64,000 bases of DNA from Temnopleurus reevesii (GCA_036244855.1 BQKZ01002866.1:14940-78939); one strand, 5' to 3'. Numbered from the stretch's first letter, positions 47,986-60,981 are shown. Notes: generated from the letters alone by a model not told the origin. A program made the numbers and translations.

Positions 47986-48121
47986 GGGATTTAGAGTTTG
48001 ATTCTGCAAAATAGGGTTTTTCAAAGCCCCTTTCATGCTTCTAAATACCACCTTTCATCTCATGCTTGTTTCTCAATCCTGATTGCATCTTTGTTTTTTT
48101 TATCTTCCTCTTTGTTTGCAG

Positions 48122-48169
48122 CACCCTAACAAGCTAATGCAGCATCTCACCAACCTACACATAGCCTAA
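48122..48169 (+). other. Candidate alternative terminal exon of the R7 RGS gene
   Basis: A long pyrimidine tract and acceptor (cttcctctttgtttgcag) is followed in phase 0 by HPNKLMQHLTNLHIA and a TAA at 48167-48169. This is the strongest-looking acceptor in the 41-50 kb interval. The peptide is short and unrecognised. Confidence 0.3.
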
Positions 48170-51100
48170 CCAACCAGGGCTGTTTGTGAGCTGGACCTGA
48201 TTAAGCTCAATTTGACAAAAACGGAAACCAAGCTCGATTCGAGCACCTTGACTATATACTGCATGAGCATTATGGATTGTGATGATGATGATTATGATGA
48301 TGATGATTTGAATTCCATCATGTTTCAAACTGAGAGGACCCTCCCATCCATCTTATCCATCCACCAATCACAAACACCCTCATGCTTGTCCGCCACGTAA
48401 CAACAACAACAACAACCACCTTGCAAGCAAGCATCGACTATTTGACCTCTACTTCGATGACCTATTTAGCGGCTACTAACCGGCACTGCTTCTTGTGATA
48501 CTAAACGATTACTTCTATAAACAAAAAACAAAAAACTTGACATGTTTAAAGGCGTGCAATGACATGCTAGGCATTTTAATAAAAGACGGCTCGCAAGAGA
48601 CCGGAGGGAAGAACGTCTCTCTCCGTTTCATTAATGTGTGTGTTCTACCAAGGACCATTCTTCTGACATGGGAGAAGAGACAGAGATACTCTTGCACGGA
48701 AAAATTTTTGCATATTGTCTGGTCCTTTTGATTTTTTTTAAAGACTTTTATATGAGATTGAGGTAGAAGTATGAATTGTTTCTTTCCCTTTTATTGCCAA
48801 TCTGAAGCCTGCTCTCCCGTCATCATAAGCCTTTGCCTATTTTAATCTTTCTTCTCGCTTCTCTCCTATTTGGATATATTCGCGCTTTTTCGGATTAGAT
48901 GGGCGTTAACTCGCGATGGCAACGAGCAGCAATGCTTGTTCGCTCGCATCTCCACACCACGAGGACGCCGATACCTCCACCGTACGAGGAACCGATGAGC
49001 GCTGCTCGGAAAATTCAAACCTTGTGATTATGTGATGTAGACGCGTAACACAACAAGTGCTAGCCAAAGGAAGTCCCAATGCCCTTCGATGTTGTATTGA
49101 TTGGAGCACCACAGCTTTGTTACCCGGGATCGAGAGTGCTGCGTTTTATAGAAACAGATTTACACATCAGCAGGAATATATTCGTGTGTGATGATATGAA
49201 ATATATAGAAGACTAGTCTACAGCAAAAGCAGGAATATACATGTATATCTCTCTATGATGGAATCAACTCTCAGCATTCGTCCCAGCACAAGTTTCAGGC
49301 CTCTTCTTCACTCTACATCCAAGTACTTTGATGGAAACATGAAACTGTTGCACATTTATTAAATATAAATGAAACTTGCATATATTTTGCTTAATATAAG
49401 CATCTGTGAAAATTTGGCTATGGGGGTGTTGTTCTAAAGTTGCATTCGATTGCAAATCAACTGCAATACAGTTGCAAATTGTAACATGTTGCAAATTGAA
49501 ATATGTCAGAATTGAAAGTCAGTTGTTATTCTTCATCCTTTTGCTATTGGTTTGCTCGTAAACCAACCCCTCAATATATGTGAGTGGCAAGGAATAGATT
49601 TTTCCAAATGGTGTCCTTGATGCAGGGGTAAAAAACCCTTTGCACCAACCGAATTACATCTATTAAATTAATAGTAATAATGATAATAATAATAATGTTG
49701 GCTACTTGTATAGCGCACAGGTTCACTTTATCAGAGCTCATGGCGCTGAAAGTTAAACGCTCACGGATACGATGTGCCTAAAATGCATAATAACAGTCCA
49801 TAGCAGTTTCCACTCTGTTTGAGAATGAGGCTATAAAGAACATTGAACGGTGACATCACACTGCTTTGGATTGCAAACACCTGGTTCTAAACAATCAAGA
49901 CTGTGCATGGGGTATGGAACGATACCGCTCGATAGAGATTATTTGTCACTGAAAAATGCTCTGCTGACTTCAACTTCAAATGATTCAGAAAGTTCAAGTG
50001 TCATCTATAAGCAAGGCTCATTTATTAAGTGCTTAAAATTGTTTAGAAGCAGGATTCTTGATAACCCCGTCAGTTTGATGTCACATATTAGTACTATCTT
50101 AATGTTAATCATATCTAATTATCTTTTCTCCTGAAAGACATAGTTGCAGATCACAATTTTAAATCTTCATTCACATAAACCCTAACAGTAGAATCAAAGA
50201 GAGATTTGAAAAGCATAAAGGAGTTGGGCAACAAGTCCTAAATGTTCAGCAAATAATGGTTTCTAAAAATGCCAGTGTGTCAAAATGTCCTGAAAACAAA
50301 ATTATTCAAAAGGGGCTAGTAACAATTTCACTATCTGAAAAAAAGCTTTGTGTGTATCCAAATGAAGGATATTGGATACTTGGTAGATTTGGGATTTTGT
50401 CCCAAGAATTGTAATTTTTCATGTAGTTTTCTTGATATTTTTCCTTTTTATTTCATTCCAATGGAGCTAGCTTTATAGTGAGTTGCTGTAACGCAAGAAC
50501 CTCTTTATGATTTTTAGTGATATAAAGATTGTGTAACCTGTCTTCGATTGATCTGAAAAACATGTCTGTTGCAATATTGGGTTTAAAATTCAAAGTTAAA
50601 GGAACTGCTGGTTGGTTCTTGAAAGCGTTGTTTTAATATGTTGGTAACACTGTTGGACAATTTATGAAATAACTCAGCTTTGTGTGTTTAACTCAAATTA
50701 TAACTAAAGTGTATGAATTTAAAGTGATGTTGAAATCGAAATGGCTCTCAAGACGAAAAAGTCAATCATTAATGACCCTGATTTAACCAGTAATTTCCTT
50801 TTAACTTGAAGTTAGGCCTGCTTGAAATTATAATAAGTATGTAATCTCCAATTTTAAATTCAATTATGGAGTTCAGCATTTGATATGATGTCTATTTGGA
50901 CACGTTGGGAGGACAGTTGGGCCATTATCTGTAAAGTGTGTGACCAAAAATGTTGAATCTTTCACCTGTAATTTTAATTTGAAGTTAGAATTATTGAATT
51001 TCATGACAGTTTTCTCAATAGTTCTGAAGAGTCACTTATTGCTTTAAAATTGAGCTATGACCATTCGTCATAACGTCAAGGATCAATAGGCATGGATTGT

Positions 51101-53634
51101 AAGTGATTTGTTTGAAATACAACATGTTACACACATCATGCAAAATCTATGTTCAATGATCCATAAGGTGATGACCAGCTATGATGAGTCATAGCTCATA
51201 TTGAAGACGATGAGTTATGCTTCATGAACATTTAGACAAATATATACAACATGCAATGCTTCCTACATCAATATAAGATTTTGCACAAAAATGTCAGCAT
51301 TTTTGGTCGAATATGTCACAGATAATGCCCCAATACAACCCGTGAAAACACTGGTTTGTCATGGGTTAATGCACTTGGGCCCATTCTTTGTCCTCCAACA
51401 TGGCGGACAAATGACATCACTGGAAATACTGGACACCATTCTCCAAGATCACGCCCTTTCTCATTTCTTGCCATTTACTTTAAAACAGTAAAACAATGTG
51501 CAATCCAGTTGACGTTTACCAAACTATGAGGTTTGTACTTATGAGTGTATAAAATGCCTCCAGTAACGGTTTAAAATGTCATCCATTATATTTATATATA
51601 CTTATATATATATTCCTCAGTTTATCTGGTGTTGTAGGGGTTACTATCTAACACTTGATCCTATAATCTTTATTTACATTTCAAATCACAAGTCATGGTA
51701 ACATCTCAGAAAAGCAGCAACCTAAACTTGTCAAAAAATGTGGAAACCTAAATTTATAGATGCATAACAAAAGTATTTATTATTAAAAGGATAGCGCTTC
51801 ATTTGTTTCCAAAATTTAATTCACAGCTGAGTGACATGATAATAGCTGGGATAATATCCGTCATTTCTATTTCTCTTTTAACCCTGAATCATGCGTTACT
51901 TAATCATATGTGTTTCTTAAATGAGAGAAGGTGAAACGCTACATACTCTCCATTTTTATTGCTTGCATTTTACTCGGCAAAAGTACTCATATTAATTCCT
52001 AACATGAGAAATATCTTACTTCAGAATGAAAAATTAAATAAACAATAAGAAAAGGGGTAGAAAGTGAAGAAAAATATTTAGACACCTTCCTTAAAATTTT
52101 ATTCCCAGGGCTCACGATTTCATAGCTTGGGGTACGTTTAAACCTAAATATAGATAGTATTAGGATATATCACAACCTTGCAATATTTATTCAACAAAAT
52201 GTGTGCATTACTGTAGTGAAAAAGTTGAACCAACTTTTGACTCGATCTCATGTAAGAAGTGTTAGGAGAATACAGGGTTGTTCTATTGCATAATTAAAGC
52301 TTTTACATACTCTAAAACAAGAATTTTTTGTGTGCATTTAACTTTCACAAATTTCTTGAAGAAACATCAGTTGGGTATGTTGATTGACTAACACCCAGGA
52401 CTTAAATTCTGGGGTTTTTTTTTTGGGGGGGGGGGGGCAAGGATATATGTCTATAGGGCAGATTTTTATTTTACAGCACAAATGGAAAAAAGAAAATAAG
52501 GGCACAGTAAAGTTCCAATGCCCAAGGGGTGGGCCCTCAGGCCAGTCACTTGCTTATCCTAGGCTTAACCTTTGATGAGCTTGGATTAATTTTTGCCGGT
52601 TTTTGTTAAAGTTTCAAGGATGCCAAACGGTGTTGAGCTTCTATTTGTGAAAGTTTAATGTCATAAAGATTTCTGATTTACAGTTAATGATGTTTTAATC
52701 TAATTTAGAGTGTCTGTGTCACAAGTTCTTTGTATTTTCTGAATAATTGAATTAAATAATTTATCACTGATGAAATAGACCTCCTAACCCAGTAGTACAA
52801 GTTAATTTCTCATGGGTACAAATTTCATGCATCACAAAATCCATAATATATGATTGCTCCATGAATTCAAAATTTCTAATGAAGTTTTCTGAAGAACTAT
52901 TTATCAATAATTCAAAATGGATGTTCTTGGAAAACACCAGAACAGCGCTCTTTGAAAATAGTCAAGTTCTTGTGACACATTCATTTGCTTATATTCCATT
53001 TTTGTTAACACTCTCCTTTTCTAAGGCCTTGATATCAATATATACCACCTTTAGCAGTAACCTTTTACGAAAACGGAACAGTAACCTTCATGATATTGAT
53101 AAGAATACCTATTTTTCAGGAAAATGTTGCATAGATTACATTGCTGTTTAGAGCAAACACCCGATTTTTAAAAAAAATTATGAGAAATAGTGAGCGAGAG
53201 AGAGAGTGAGCGAGAGAGGGGGAAATGGAATGATTTGAATTACATTTTACAGAATTGACTGATGATTATTGGCACGATGAAATAATAATGTAAATAATTT
53301 TGCTATTACAAAGAGAAAATGCTCAAGATTTCCCTGTTGCAGCTATGAGGGTTATTAGAAGAATATACATTGCCATGAAAAATATGCTATAATCTGAAAG
53401 AACAGACAATAATTTGAAACTATAAGTATCATAAAATCATTTTATCTTGACAGAAGTGCTGGAAATGATCGTAGTTGCTCATAAAGTCTTCATCTTTATT
53501 AATGATATGATGTTATGAATTATTGTAAGGAAGACTTTAAGGTCAATTTGTATCAGTTCTTGTGCTGAATAATCAAGAATCTCAAAGTATAACACCTAAT
53601 AATATACTCAAGTCTTTTTTAAAGTAATTTCTAA
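48170..53634. other. Intergenic or 3' UTR stretch, no gene recognised
   Basis: Bases 48560-49130 are less AT-rich than their surroundings and could be exonic untranslated sequence of the plus-strand gene, but no coding homology is visible on either strand. At 49422-49470 there is a partial relative of the GGGGTGTTG foldback, and at 49670-49790 a (TAATAATAA) stretch with a TATAGCGC-containing SINE- or LINE-tail-like segment. Bases 51380-51420 (CAACATGGCGGACAAATGAC) are the inverse of 8625-8660. A G run lies at 52420-52438. A short stretch at 53190-53222 is GAGAGA-rich. Confidence 0.55.
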
Positions 53635-54146
53635 AGCCCAAATACAGTTTTGGTAAATACTATTAAAGAAATGTGTATTTTAAGGGATGTTTATCATGAC
53701 ATATATATCCTACACACATTTTGAGACCAAAGCATATTTTTCTCACAAACTGATTCTTTTTGAAAATTTGAATTTGACAGTTAAATCAAATTTAACGCAC
53801 TCTCTTGGTAACAACATTATTTTGTTTGTTAGTGGGGATAAGCAATATTATTTCTGAGATTTGACAAAAGAGTGATAACTTAAAGAGGTAACATGAAAAT
53901 TAGATTCTGAAATTTTCATCCAATTCTGTGCGCGAGAAGGTATCCTTGATCGAAAATGAAAAAAATTGATTTAGTCCCGGGGTACACGAGACATGAATAT
54001 TTTCACAAATTAAGTTATTAGTTTTACCAAAACTCATTTATTTTTCACATAATCTTTTGTGCAATATGGTCATGATATTCTCTTCCATTTTATTTCGCTT
54101 TGAAGACAAAATTTGGAGACAAAAATACCAAAACTCTACTTGGGCT
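53635..54146. mobile_element. TTAA-flanked MITE, AGCCCAAGTATAGTTTTGGTA family, copy 3
   Basis: It starts AGCCCAAATACAGTTTTGGT and ends ACCAAAACTCTACTTGGGCT, followed by TTAA (54147-54150). The left flank is CTAA, a one-base variant. The interior resembles copy 2 with small insertions. Confidence 0.8.
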
Positions 54147-54150
54147 TTAA

Positions 54151-55690
54151 CTTTGATAACAACTTGGTATAACACTACCCATGTATGTATTCAAAATCAT
54201 CTCCTCATGGTTGCAACGGGGCTACCTAAGCACCACACCAATATCCCTATCAATAGAAGAGTTTGAATCTCTCCTAGGTTGACAGTATGCATTCAAACCT
54301 GAAGCAATTGTACACCTTTAACTTTGAATTCCTTTCTTGAAATCTGAGAACCCCATTCCTTGTATGTCTAATATGCCTTGTAGTGTGAGAGTTTCATATG
54401 GCGTGACTTTATTATGTTGGTGATAGCGAAAGGGAAAATTAGGGTTCTTTTTGGTCCATCTAGCACCAAATTTAGGCCCCATGATCTAAAGTTTTTATGG
54501 TTGGCTTCTCGAGAAAAGAGCGTTGTCTTTATCACCTTAAGTTTTTACAGTTGGCAAAGAGAGGAAAGATGTTTGTCTTTAAAAAAAAGAAATCAGGACA
54601 ACAACTCGTAGGAGTGACTCGGTACATTTCAATTTTTTTAGATGATTACTTCTGAGCTTTTGATTGACTGCTCTAAACAAATCTAAAAATATTATCAAAA
54701 TTTTTACTTTCGAGCACACTTTGGGTAATAGAGTACCTATAATTTCATAGCAATTTATGGAAGAACCACAGGAGATTTATCAATTCACGAGACTTGGATC
54801 TTCAAAAAAGACTTATCAATCATCTTTCCTTTCGAGGCAACATGTAAAAACTTTGGGTTAGTTCAAGCTGCCAACAGTTTGCAATTCTTGTGAGAAGCCA
54901 TATCTATTTCTTCTTTTTACAAAGAATCCTTAGCCTATTGATAGCAAGATGTAGATTTCTTTCCTATATTTTACATTTGCATCCTAACCAAAGCAATTAT
55001 AGCTATACATGATTATAATGCAAACGAGAAAATACTAGTGATTTATATTGCAAAGAAATACTATTGAGATAGAGCGGGGTTTTAATATAGGGCGAAAGGT
55101 GGTTTGGTTATACATTTGTTTATATATCTACATAAAGGTGAGAGGATTTAAGGAGAGAAACATATAAAATGGTTTGTATGAAATAAATATTCAAAAAGCA
55201 TTGTTATTTACACTGTATATATTAGGTTATGTGTTCCAAACAAAATTTGCACACACAGCAAGATGCTTTTTAGTATAATATGAAACGAATATGCCGTGCA
55301 TTGTTGGAAATCTATGTAATCGTACTTCTAAGATTGTTTTTAAACGTCAAAATACAAGATGCTAAAATGTTCTGGTTTTCAAAAAATCAGGTCATTTTCT
55401 TCTTCTTATTTCATCTTTGTTTTTTTTTTAAAGACACGCGAGGGATGAGATGTACATCCTTGTGTCTTTTGTAGATTTACAGGAAAAATCCAAAGTACGG
55501 ACTTATACGAAAAAGAATGTGATGCACAGTCACGTATTGTATCAGCACGTCTACAGGTCTCTTGACATACTGTAAATAATCATCTCAGACTAATTTTCTA
55601 TTATCTGCCCTAGGAGGTTTAGTTTGCACTTGTGCAATAAAACGGCTTTATTTCCTACCTCTCCAACTTCTGCTTGGCCCATTTATTACG
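54151..55690. other. Intergenic AT-rich stretch, nothing recognised
   Basis: No exon, RNA gene or named repeat was identified. A short imperfect duplication (GTTTTTATGGTTGGC/GTTTTTACAGTTGGC) lies at 54490-54560. Confidence 0.5.
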
Positions 55691-55694
55691 CTGT

Positions 55695-55868
55695 CTTGGT
55701 CTGATGAGGTTGTGTATGTGTGTGTGTGTGTGTGTGTTTGACCCTTTTATTGTGCTATCTTGTTCTGATGTGGGTTTGTGGGTGTGTGTGCTTTACCGTT
55801 TGTTATACTGTCTTCTGATGTGGGTGAGTATATATATATATACTTGTAACTTGTTCTGCATAAATATA

Positions 55869-55908
<40 letters not shown>

Positions 55909-56560
55909 ATGTGTGTGATAGACTCCTAATGCTGTCTTGCTCTGATGTGGGTAAGTGCTTGACCCATTTAACATGCTTTCTTATTCTGATGCAGGTGTAT
56001 GTCTGCTTGGTCAATTTTTTGTGCAGTCTTAAACTGATATGTGTGTGTGTGTGTGTGTGTGTGCGTATGCTTGACCTTTGTATTATGCTGTCTAGATCTA
56101 TTGTGTGTGTATGCTTGAGTTCTTAATTACTTTGTGTTGTTCTGATGTGGATGTCTGTGTGTGCTTAACATTTTTCTCACACTGTTTTGTTCTAATGTGG
56201 GTGGGTGTGCGCTTGCCTACTTTATTATGTTGTCTTGTTCTGATGTGGGTGTGTGTGTATGTATGTGATAGACTCCTAATGCTGTCTTGCTCTGATGTGG
56301 GTGTCTGCTGGACCCACTTAATATGCTATCTTCTTCTGCTGTGGGTGTGTGTGTGTGATTTATATTATACTGACTTGTTCAGATGTGGGTGTGGGCATGT
56401 GCTGGACCCATTTAATATGCTGTCTTGTTCTGATGTCAGTATGTGTGTGTGTGTAGGTGTGTGTTTATTATATGCTGTCTTGTTCTGGTGTGTGTATGTC
56501 TGCTTGGCCAATTTATTGTGTTATCTTGGTCAGATGCTTATGTATGAATGTTTTTTCGAA
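55695..56560. repeat. GT-rich minisatellite, about 13 units of about 60-80 bp
   Basis: The unit TATGCTGTCTTGTTCTGATG + TGGGTGTGTGTGTG + TGCTTGACCCATTTA recurs with variable (GT)n length. A (TA)n run lies at 55829-55842 and 55866-55886. Cysteine/valine-rich open frames over it, and His/Thr/Tyr ones on the other strand, are repeat products. Confidence 0.85.
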
Positions 56561-56644
56561 ATTTACTTAGAGTAAATTGCAAAAGAACTTCCATAAATGT
56601 TGAGGAACCTCCATACATGCCTATAAAACTGCTCAACAAAACAA

Positions 56645-56955
56645 ACATGGCTGTGTATCATGAAACTGTTCATATATATGCGTACAACTCTACACGCAAC
56701 TGGTGACCATTTTCTGCACTCAATTCAGTAACTCCCGTCACTAAATCACACCCACGAAAGGGTCACCAGTCATTCGTAGAGTCATGCGCAGATCTACAAA
56801 TAGCTTTATGACACACAACCCTACTGTTCATGGCTCTATGAACGACTGGTTATCCTTTCCCGCACTAAATGACAGCCCGCATCTCTATGTTGGATCCTGA
56901 GAAAGGGTCACCAGTCGTTCATAGAGTCATGTGTACCTCTATGAACAGCTTTATG
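56645..56955. mobile_element. Foldback cluster, GGTCACCAGTCGTTCATAGAG family
   Basis: GAAAGGGTCACCAGTC(A/G)TTC plus (A/G)TAGAGTCATG occurs twice (about 56757 and 56894), each opposed by an inverse (CTCTA...AACGACTGGT, CTACACGCAACTGGTGACC). It is related to the elements at 61693-61861 and 63476-63644. Two overlapping or tandem copies are likely. Confidence 0.65.
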
Positions 56956-57572
56956 AAACTGGTCCAAGGTATTGCAAACTGGTCACATGCACAAGCTTTC
57001 ATATATTAAAGACCTCACTATAACAACATCTACTGCCTAATATATTTTGTGTAGTAGGATTCCTATTCAGGACCACTCACATTTCCAAGAAAGATTACTC
57101 GTTGTACCTTGAAGCCTTCTTCTCAAGATTCCACATCAATAAATCCTCTTGAATTATAGGTTAAAATGTATTACATTAATTTTGATCAGATTACATATTT
57201 ATGCACAAATATTTTGACTCTTCAAGTTCCAGTTGGAATGCAATATATGTTAATGATTTTATTGACCTAACACAAATCATATAAATATTTAATGGTCTAT
57301 CATGCACAACCATGGATTATGAACAAGACAAATAAATAAATCATCCTAAGTGCAGGTTCAAATAGACCTATACTAGATATGATTTATTCTTGTCTTATCT
57401 TTCCGTATACGCCCACAATCAAATTTGATTATTACAGCATTTTAGATGTAGATCGCGACCAGACTGATTTCTATTCAATCACTTTATTTTGATTTATATG
57501 AAACACATCATGTATTATTTTAATGATTATATCAATTTATTTCAAACCCTTTGCATATCCATTTGTACTTAA

Positions 57573-58048
57573 AGCGATAGACCAGTTTTGGGAGAAGGGC
57601 GCTTCAGATATTTAACTAGTTTGCGAGCTGCAGTAAAATTATTACCATAATGCAGTTTTTCAATAGTAAATTAGAGCATGTTCATAGTTTGTTTGAATGA
57701 AATCGACCTAGAAATGGCTTAATTATCGCAAAATAAAAAATCATGCTGCCGTCGTTCTTCCTTATACAACATGCTTCACATACAAAATGAACGCGAACTC
57801 ACACACCGCAGACAATACCACCGAGCGCACCGCCCATTTCAGGCCGACGCTCTCCCGTGCAAAAGCACTTAGCACACTGTAGGAATAATGGCTGATTGAC
57901 GTATTCGACGTAAAATACACAGACTACGAGCAAAAATGTACTCCTAATATCCTACACAGATATATTTAGGCATGTAAAGCAACTTGTGAATACATATCAG
58001 CTTGTTTAACCTCACTTTCTGCATCCCGGTCATTACAAATCTATACCT
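57573..58048. mobile_element. TTAA-flanked element, AAAGCGATAGA/TCTATACCTTT ends, 476 bp (probable)
   Basis: It is flanked by TTAA at 57569-57572 and 58049-58052. The ends AGCGATAGACCAG and its imperfect inverse ATCTATACCT are short inverted repeats. The interior is single-copy in the window and includes a GC-richer stretch at 57790-57880. Confidence 0.45.
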
Positions 58049-58052
58049 TTAA

Positions 58053-59990
58053 GAACCATTGAGTACTTTGAGTACTTCATGCCCAACATTATGGTAAATC
58101 AAGATAGGTCCTATCACCTTCATGTACTCTTATGCAATATGCGTTATTTGGTGTCCATATAGTCCAGTGCTGGTGCACCAATAGAGCATGCATTAATAGT
58201 ACATAGGTTATCAGATCTTACATTACAGAACAGACATCAAATTACATTCCATTACATCACACGCATATATTTCCTAAATTAAAATGACAATTGACGCAGG
58301 CGCGCATGTACAGTATAAATATGCGTTACAGTGCACAGGTAGCTTTGTGCTATAACAAAATTCTTGCACAGTAATGACAAAGCATATTGCATATTTATTG
58401 TACATGTACGGTATATTGCACACAAACTGAAAAACGTTTTTTGTTGGGAGTGATACACTGTATAAGTAAAATATATTAGTATCATTATAAGTAGTCTTCC
58501 ATGGAATTAATATAATAAAATCCGAAAGTAAATCGCACAATCTCAAAAGATGTTTTTTTTTCCCTGTCTTCCATAATAAGATCCTGTTTTATGAAACAAA
58601 AGAATAACATGAAATGTCTATCAAGGGTACACTGGATTACTAAGGAAATCCGCATGAGAAACAATTTTCTGGGCAATTCTCTGAATTTGTCAATCTTTCA
58701 TTACGTCCAACCTCACGTTTTTTCCTACTTTCCTTCCCTTTATGCACTACTTGTGCATTAATCATTTAAGAGCATTACACCAAGTTTACAAATAATAAAT
58801 GATGATAATTTTTTGGAGGAAATTCCATACATTAGGGGTCATACATACACAATTTAAGAAATTCTTGCCACCGACAATAAATGCAAATTAATGACCACAG
58901 ATGGTGCTATGCAGTTTTTGTTTTAAACAACTCAAAAGAATTGGGGCAAACACTCCCGGTTATGGGTACTATTGCGTGTATTTTCATTTTTGGTAGCTTT
59001 GCTTTACACTTTAATCTACATATTTCCTTAATAACTATCATTTGACATCATGGGACGTTGCTTTGATACAGCAGTGTACCTCCCTCCATGTTTGCAGGAA
59101 GAAAACAGTAATTATTTGTAAATGAAGACGTTACCTGAGCAAAGTTTACTCAAACGGTAAGTCACTATCCTGGCACAAACGGATCAATATCGAAAGTATG
59201 TTGAGATATCGTTTGTTATTGTCTATTGCCTCAACTTGGAATCCAGATCAGATTCAAACAACATATTATGGAGCAGGCTAACATAAGGGCAGTTCCATGA
59301 AAAGCAGCTCCACAAAAGTATCATGTGCATTACGCCCCAAAAATAAATATCTTGATAACGATTCAGTGAAAATCATTGAAATTCATCAGCAAATGGATAG
59401 TATCTCTGGCATACATATTAAATTTCAAGGGATTTTACTAAGACATGCACTAACTAATAGTGTAATGGAAATGACGAAGCAATGGGGTTCCCCAAAACTG
59501 TCTGAATTCCTTGATTAGAATTCATCAAAATTATCAAATGAGTTAACATCAATTTCAAAATGGCAAGAATTAAATCTTCAGTACACTAACTATTTCATAC
59601 AAATTGAATTTGCATTATACATTATAAACAAGGAGTTAGAATGAACAATTGAACATGGAACTATGGGTAAGTAAATGGTGAATGCGTCAAGATATGTTAG
59701 ATATATGGAACTTGGGATGAAATGTCCTTTGACGTATTAGGAGCCATACTGCACCAGACCTCACCTCATATCATACTGTCTTGTGGTAGACGTTATCCCG
59801 GGACACTCGTCATGAAGCAGATTTCGACTAAATTCTCTTTAGGTAGTACTAGAGAGCAGAGCACCTCACAAAAATGGACAGGTTCAGTATGAAAATGTCC
59901 AATAGTCTATCGCTATGAAATATGGAGGCATCATGTTGTAGTGGTGGTTGTTGTTGTTGTTGAAATTTGTAGGCCTTTTCTCAATCACGC
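58053..59990. other. Intergenic stretch, no gene recognised
   Basis: AT-rich sequence lying between the two convergent genes. The open frame at 59297-59518 has no recognisable domain, and its start (GCAGTTCCATGAAAAGCAGC, then ACAAAAGTATCATGTGC) resembles inverted segments near 62060-62205, which suggests a dispersed repeat. Confidence 0.5.
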
Positions 59991-60290
59991 TGAATTATCT
60001 ACGCCGCAACTGTTGCAGTGGTTCTGACTCTCACCTTTAATAACCAAAGGTTTGTAGGCTCGAATCCCATTCATGGCATTAATTTTCTTCAGCAAGAAGA
60101 TCATCCATGTTGTGCTGCACTATACCCAGGTGAGGTAAATGCATACCTGGCAGGAACATCTACTCCTTGATATGATTGAGCCCTGGTGGTGACAAGCTAA
60201 GGCTAGGGCAATGATAAATGTTAAGCATCTTGAAGACTACGCACGGTGGATGCACTATATAAATTGCATGTATTACCATGAATATTAGGC
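59991..60290 (+). mobile_element. tRNA-derived SINE, plus strand, most complete copy
   Basis: The head has GTTGCAGTGGTTCTGACTCT and GGCTCGAATCCC (A- and B-box-like). A body follows with ATTAATTTTCTTCAGCAAGA, TGTGCTGCACTATACCCAGG and TGAGGTAAATGCATACCTGG, then a distal part with GCACTATATAAATTGCATGT. The element lies just beyond the stop codon of the minus-strand AP-4 gene and may be part of its 3' UTR. Confidence 0.7.
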
Positions 60291-60536
60291 TGCTCAAATT
60301 GAAATTGAAGCAAATGGATGGTCTTGATACTTGATGCACCTCCAATGTCATCCGGCAAGACATTTATCTGTATTTTCCACTCTCCACCCAGGGTTTAAAT
60401 GGCAAGCTGTCAATGGTTTATACAGTCTCTGCTCCTCGTATACGGGGTCCAGAGAAGAAAAAGATAGCAATACTGGTGTGGCTCTCTTGGGAAAGGATAT
60501 ATCATTGTTGTGAGTTTTTGCAAAGCTGACTAAATG

Positions 60537-60734
60537 CTATCTAAGTCTGACGACATAGGAATCGCTAAGGGTAGCGTAGCGGACCCAACGGAATGGAACG
60601 TAAGAGTTGTGCTTGTCAAAGACTTTTAAGAAGCGGATGTGAAGCTGGGAAGATGTGTAGTCTTTGAGTTCAAACTCTAAACTCGCTGGTCCAATCTCGA
60701 TCATGGTACTGCTGCTCAGATGATCCAAATAAAT
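60537..60734 (-). CDS. AP4M1: AP-4 complex subunit mu, last coding exon
   Basis: On the minus strand, after a CATTTTTCCAG acceptor, the phase-0 frame reads IYLDHLSSSTMIEIGPASLE, then FELKDYTSSQLHIRFLKVF, then YVPFRWVRYATLSDSYVV, ending RLR and TAG (60537-60539). GPASLxFEL...SxLxIRFLKxF...(F/Y)RWVRYxTxSDSYVxR(I/L) is the C-terminal end of the mu homology domain. Among mu subunits the GPASL-FEL and SDSYV(I/V)R ending fits AP-4 mu rather than AP-1, AP-2 or AP-3. AP-4 mu binds tyrosine-type sorting signals on cargo at the trans-Golgi, and this domain forms the cargo-binding half. It joins the penultimate exon in phase 0. The gene points toward the R7 RGS gene, tail to tail. Confidence 0.9.
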   Translation of the reverse strand: MYLDHLSSSTMIEIGPASLEFELKDYTSSQLHIRFLKVFDKHNSYVPFRWVRYATLSDSYVVRLR

Positions 60735-60854
60735 CTGGAAAAATGAAACAGAAATTTGGAATATTTTATTTTACTTTTCGTGAAACATCACTGAACATCT
60801 ACGGTAATTATTTCTAGCATGTATCTTTTTATAATATACCTGAAAAGACGCCAA

Positions 60855-60981
60855 GGGGGTGCTGCTACAAATCGCTTGAAAATTTCCATTCGCGCATTGT
60901 CTGTGCTTTTGAAAAAATGCGTATGATAGAATAGTTTTGATTGCCTCTTGCAATTGATCACAACTTTGTAGCAACACCCTC
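60855..60981. mobile_element. Foldback MITE, GGGGTGTTG...GCGCATTT family, copy 3
   Basis: GGGGGTGCTGCTACAAATCG and the inverse TTTGTAGCAACACCC bound CATTCGCGCATTGT and an AAAATGCGTATGA-like partner. It lies in the AP4M1 last intron, first allele copy. Confidence 0.75.

Larger units (their letters stand above)
45579..48121 (+). other. Noncoding interval with nested foldbacks and a minisatellite
   Basis: Apart from the nested foldbacks at 47078-47408, a decayed pogo-like repeat at about 47476-47620 and the 29-bp minisatellite at 47712-47985, it is AT-rich sequence. There is a C/G homopolymer-rich patch at 45885-45980 and an N at 45699. No exon is recognised. Confidence 0.6.

Noticed and set aside
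48900..49130. GC-richer island with a 68-codon minus-strand open frame, considered as a gene start
   Set aside because: No recognisable domain, splice context or conservation signal. It could be untranslated exon sequence but cannot be supported as coding.
55674..56575. Open frames of 150 and 156 codons rich in Cys and Val
   Set aside because: They are translations of the GT-rich minisatellite unit, and the opposite strand is also open with His/Thr repeats.
60331..60513. Plus-strand open frame of 60 codons next to AP4M1
   Set aside because: It lies in what should be the AP4M1 3' UTR on the other strand. No domain or splice partner was found.
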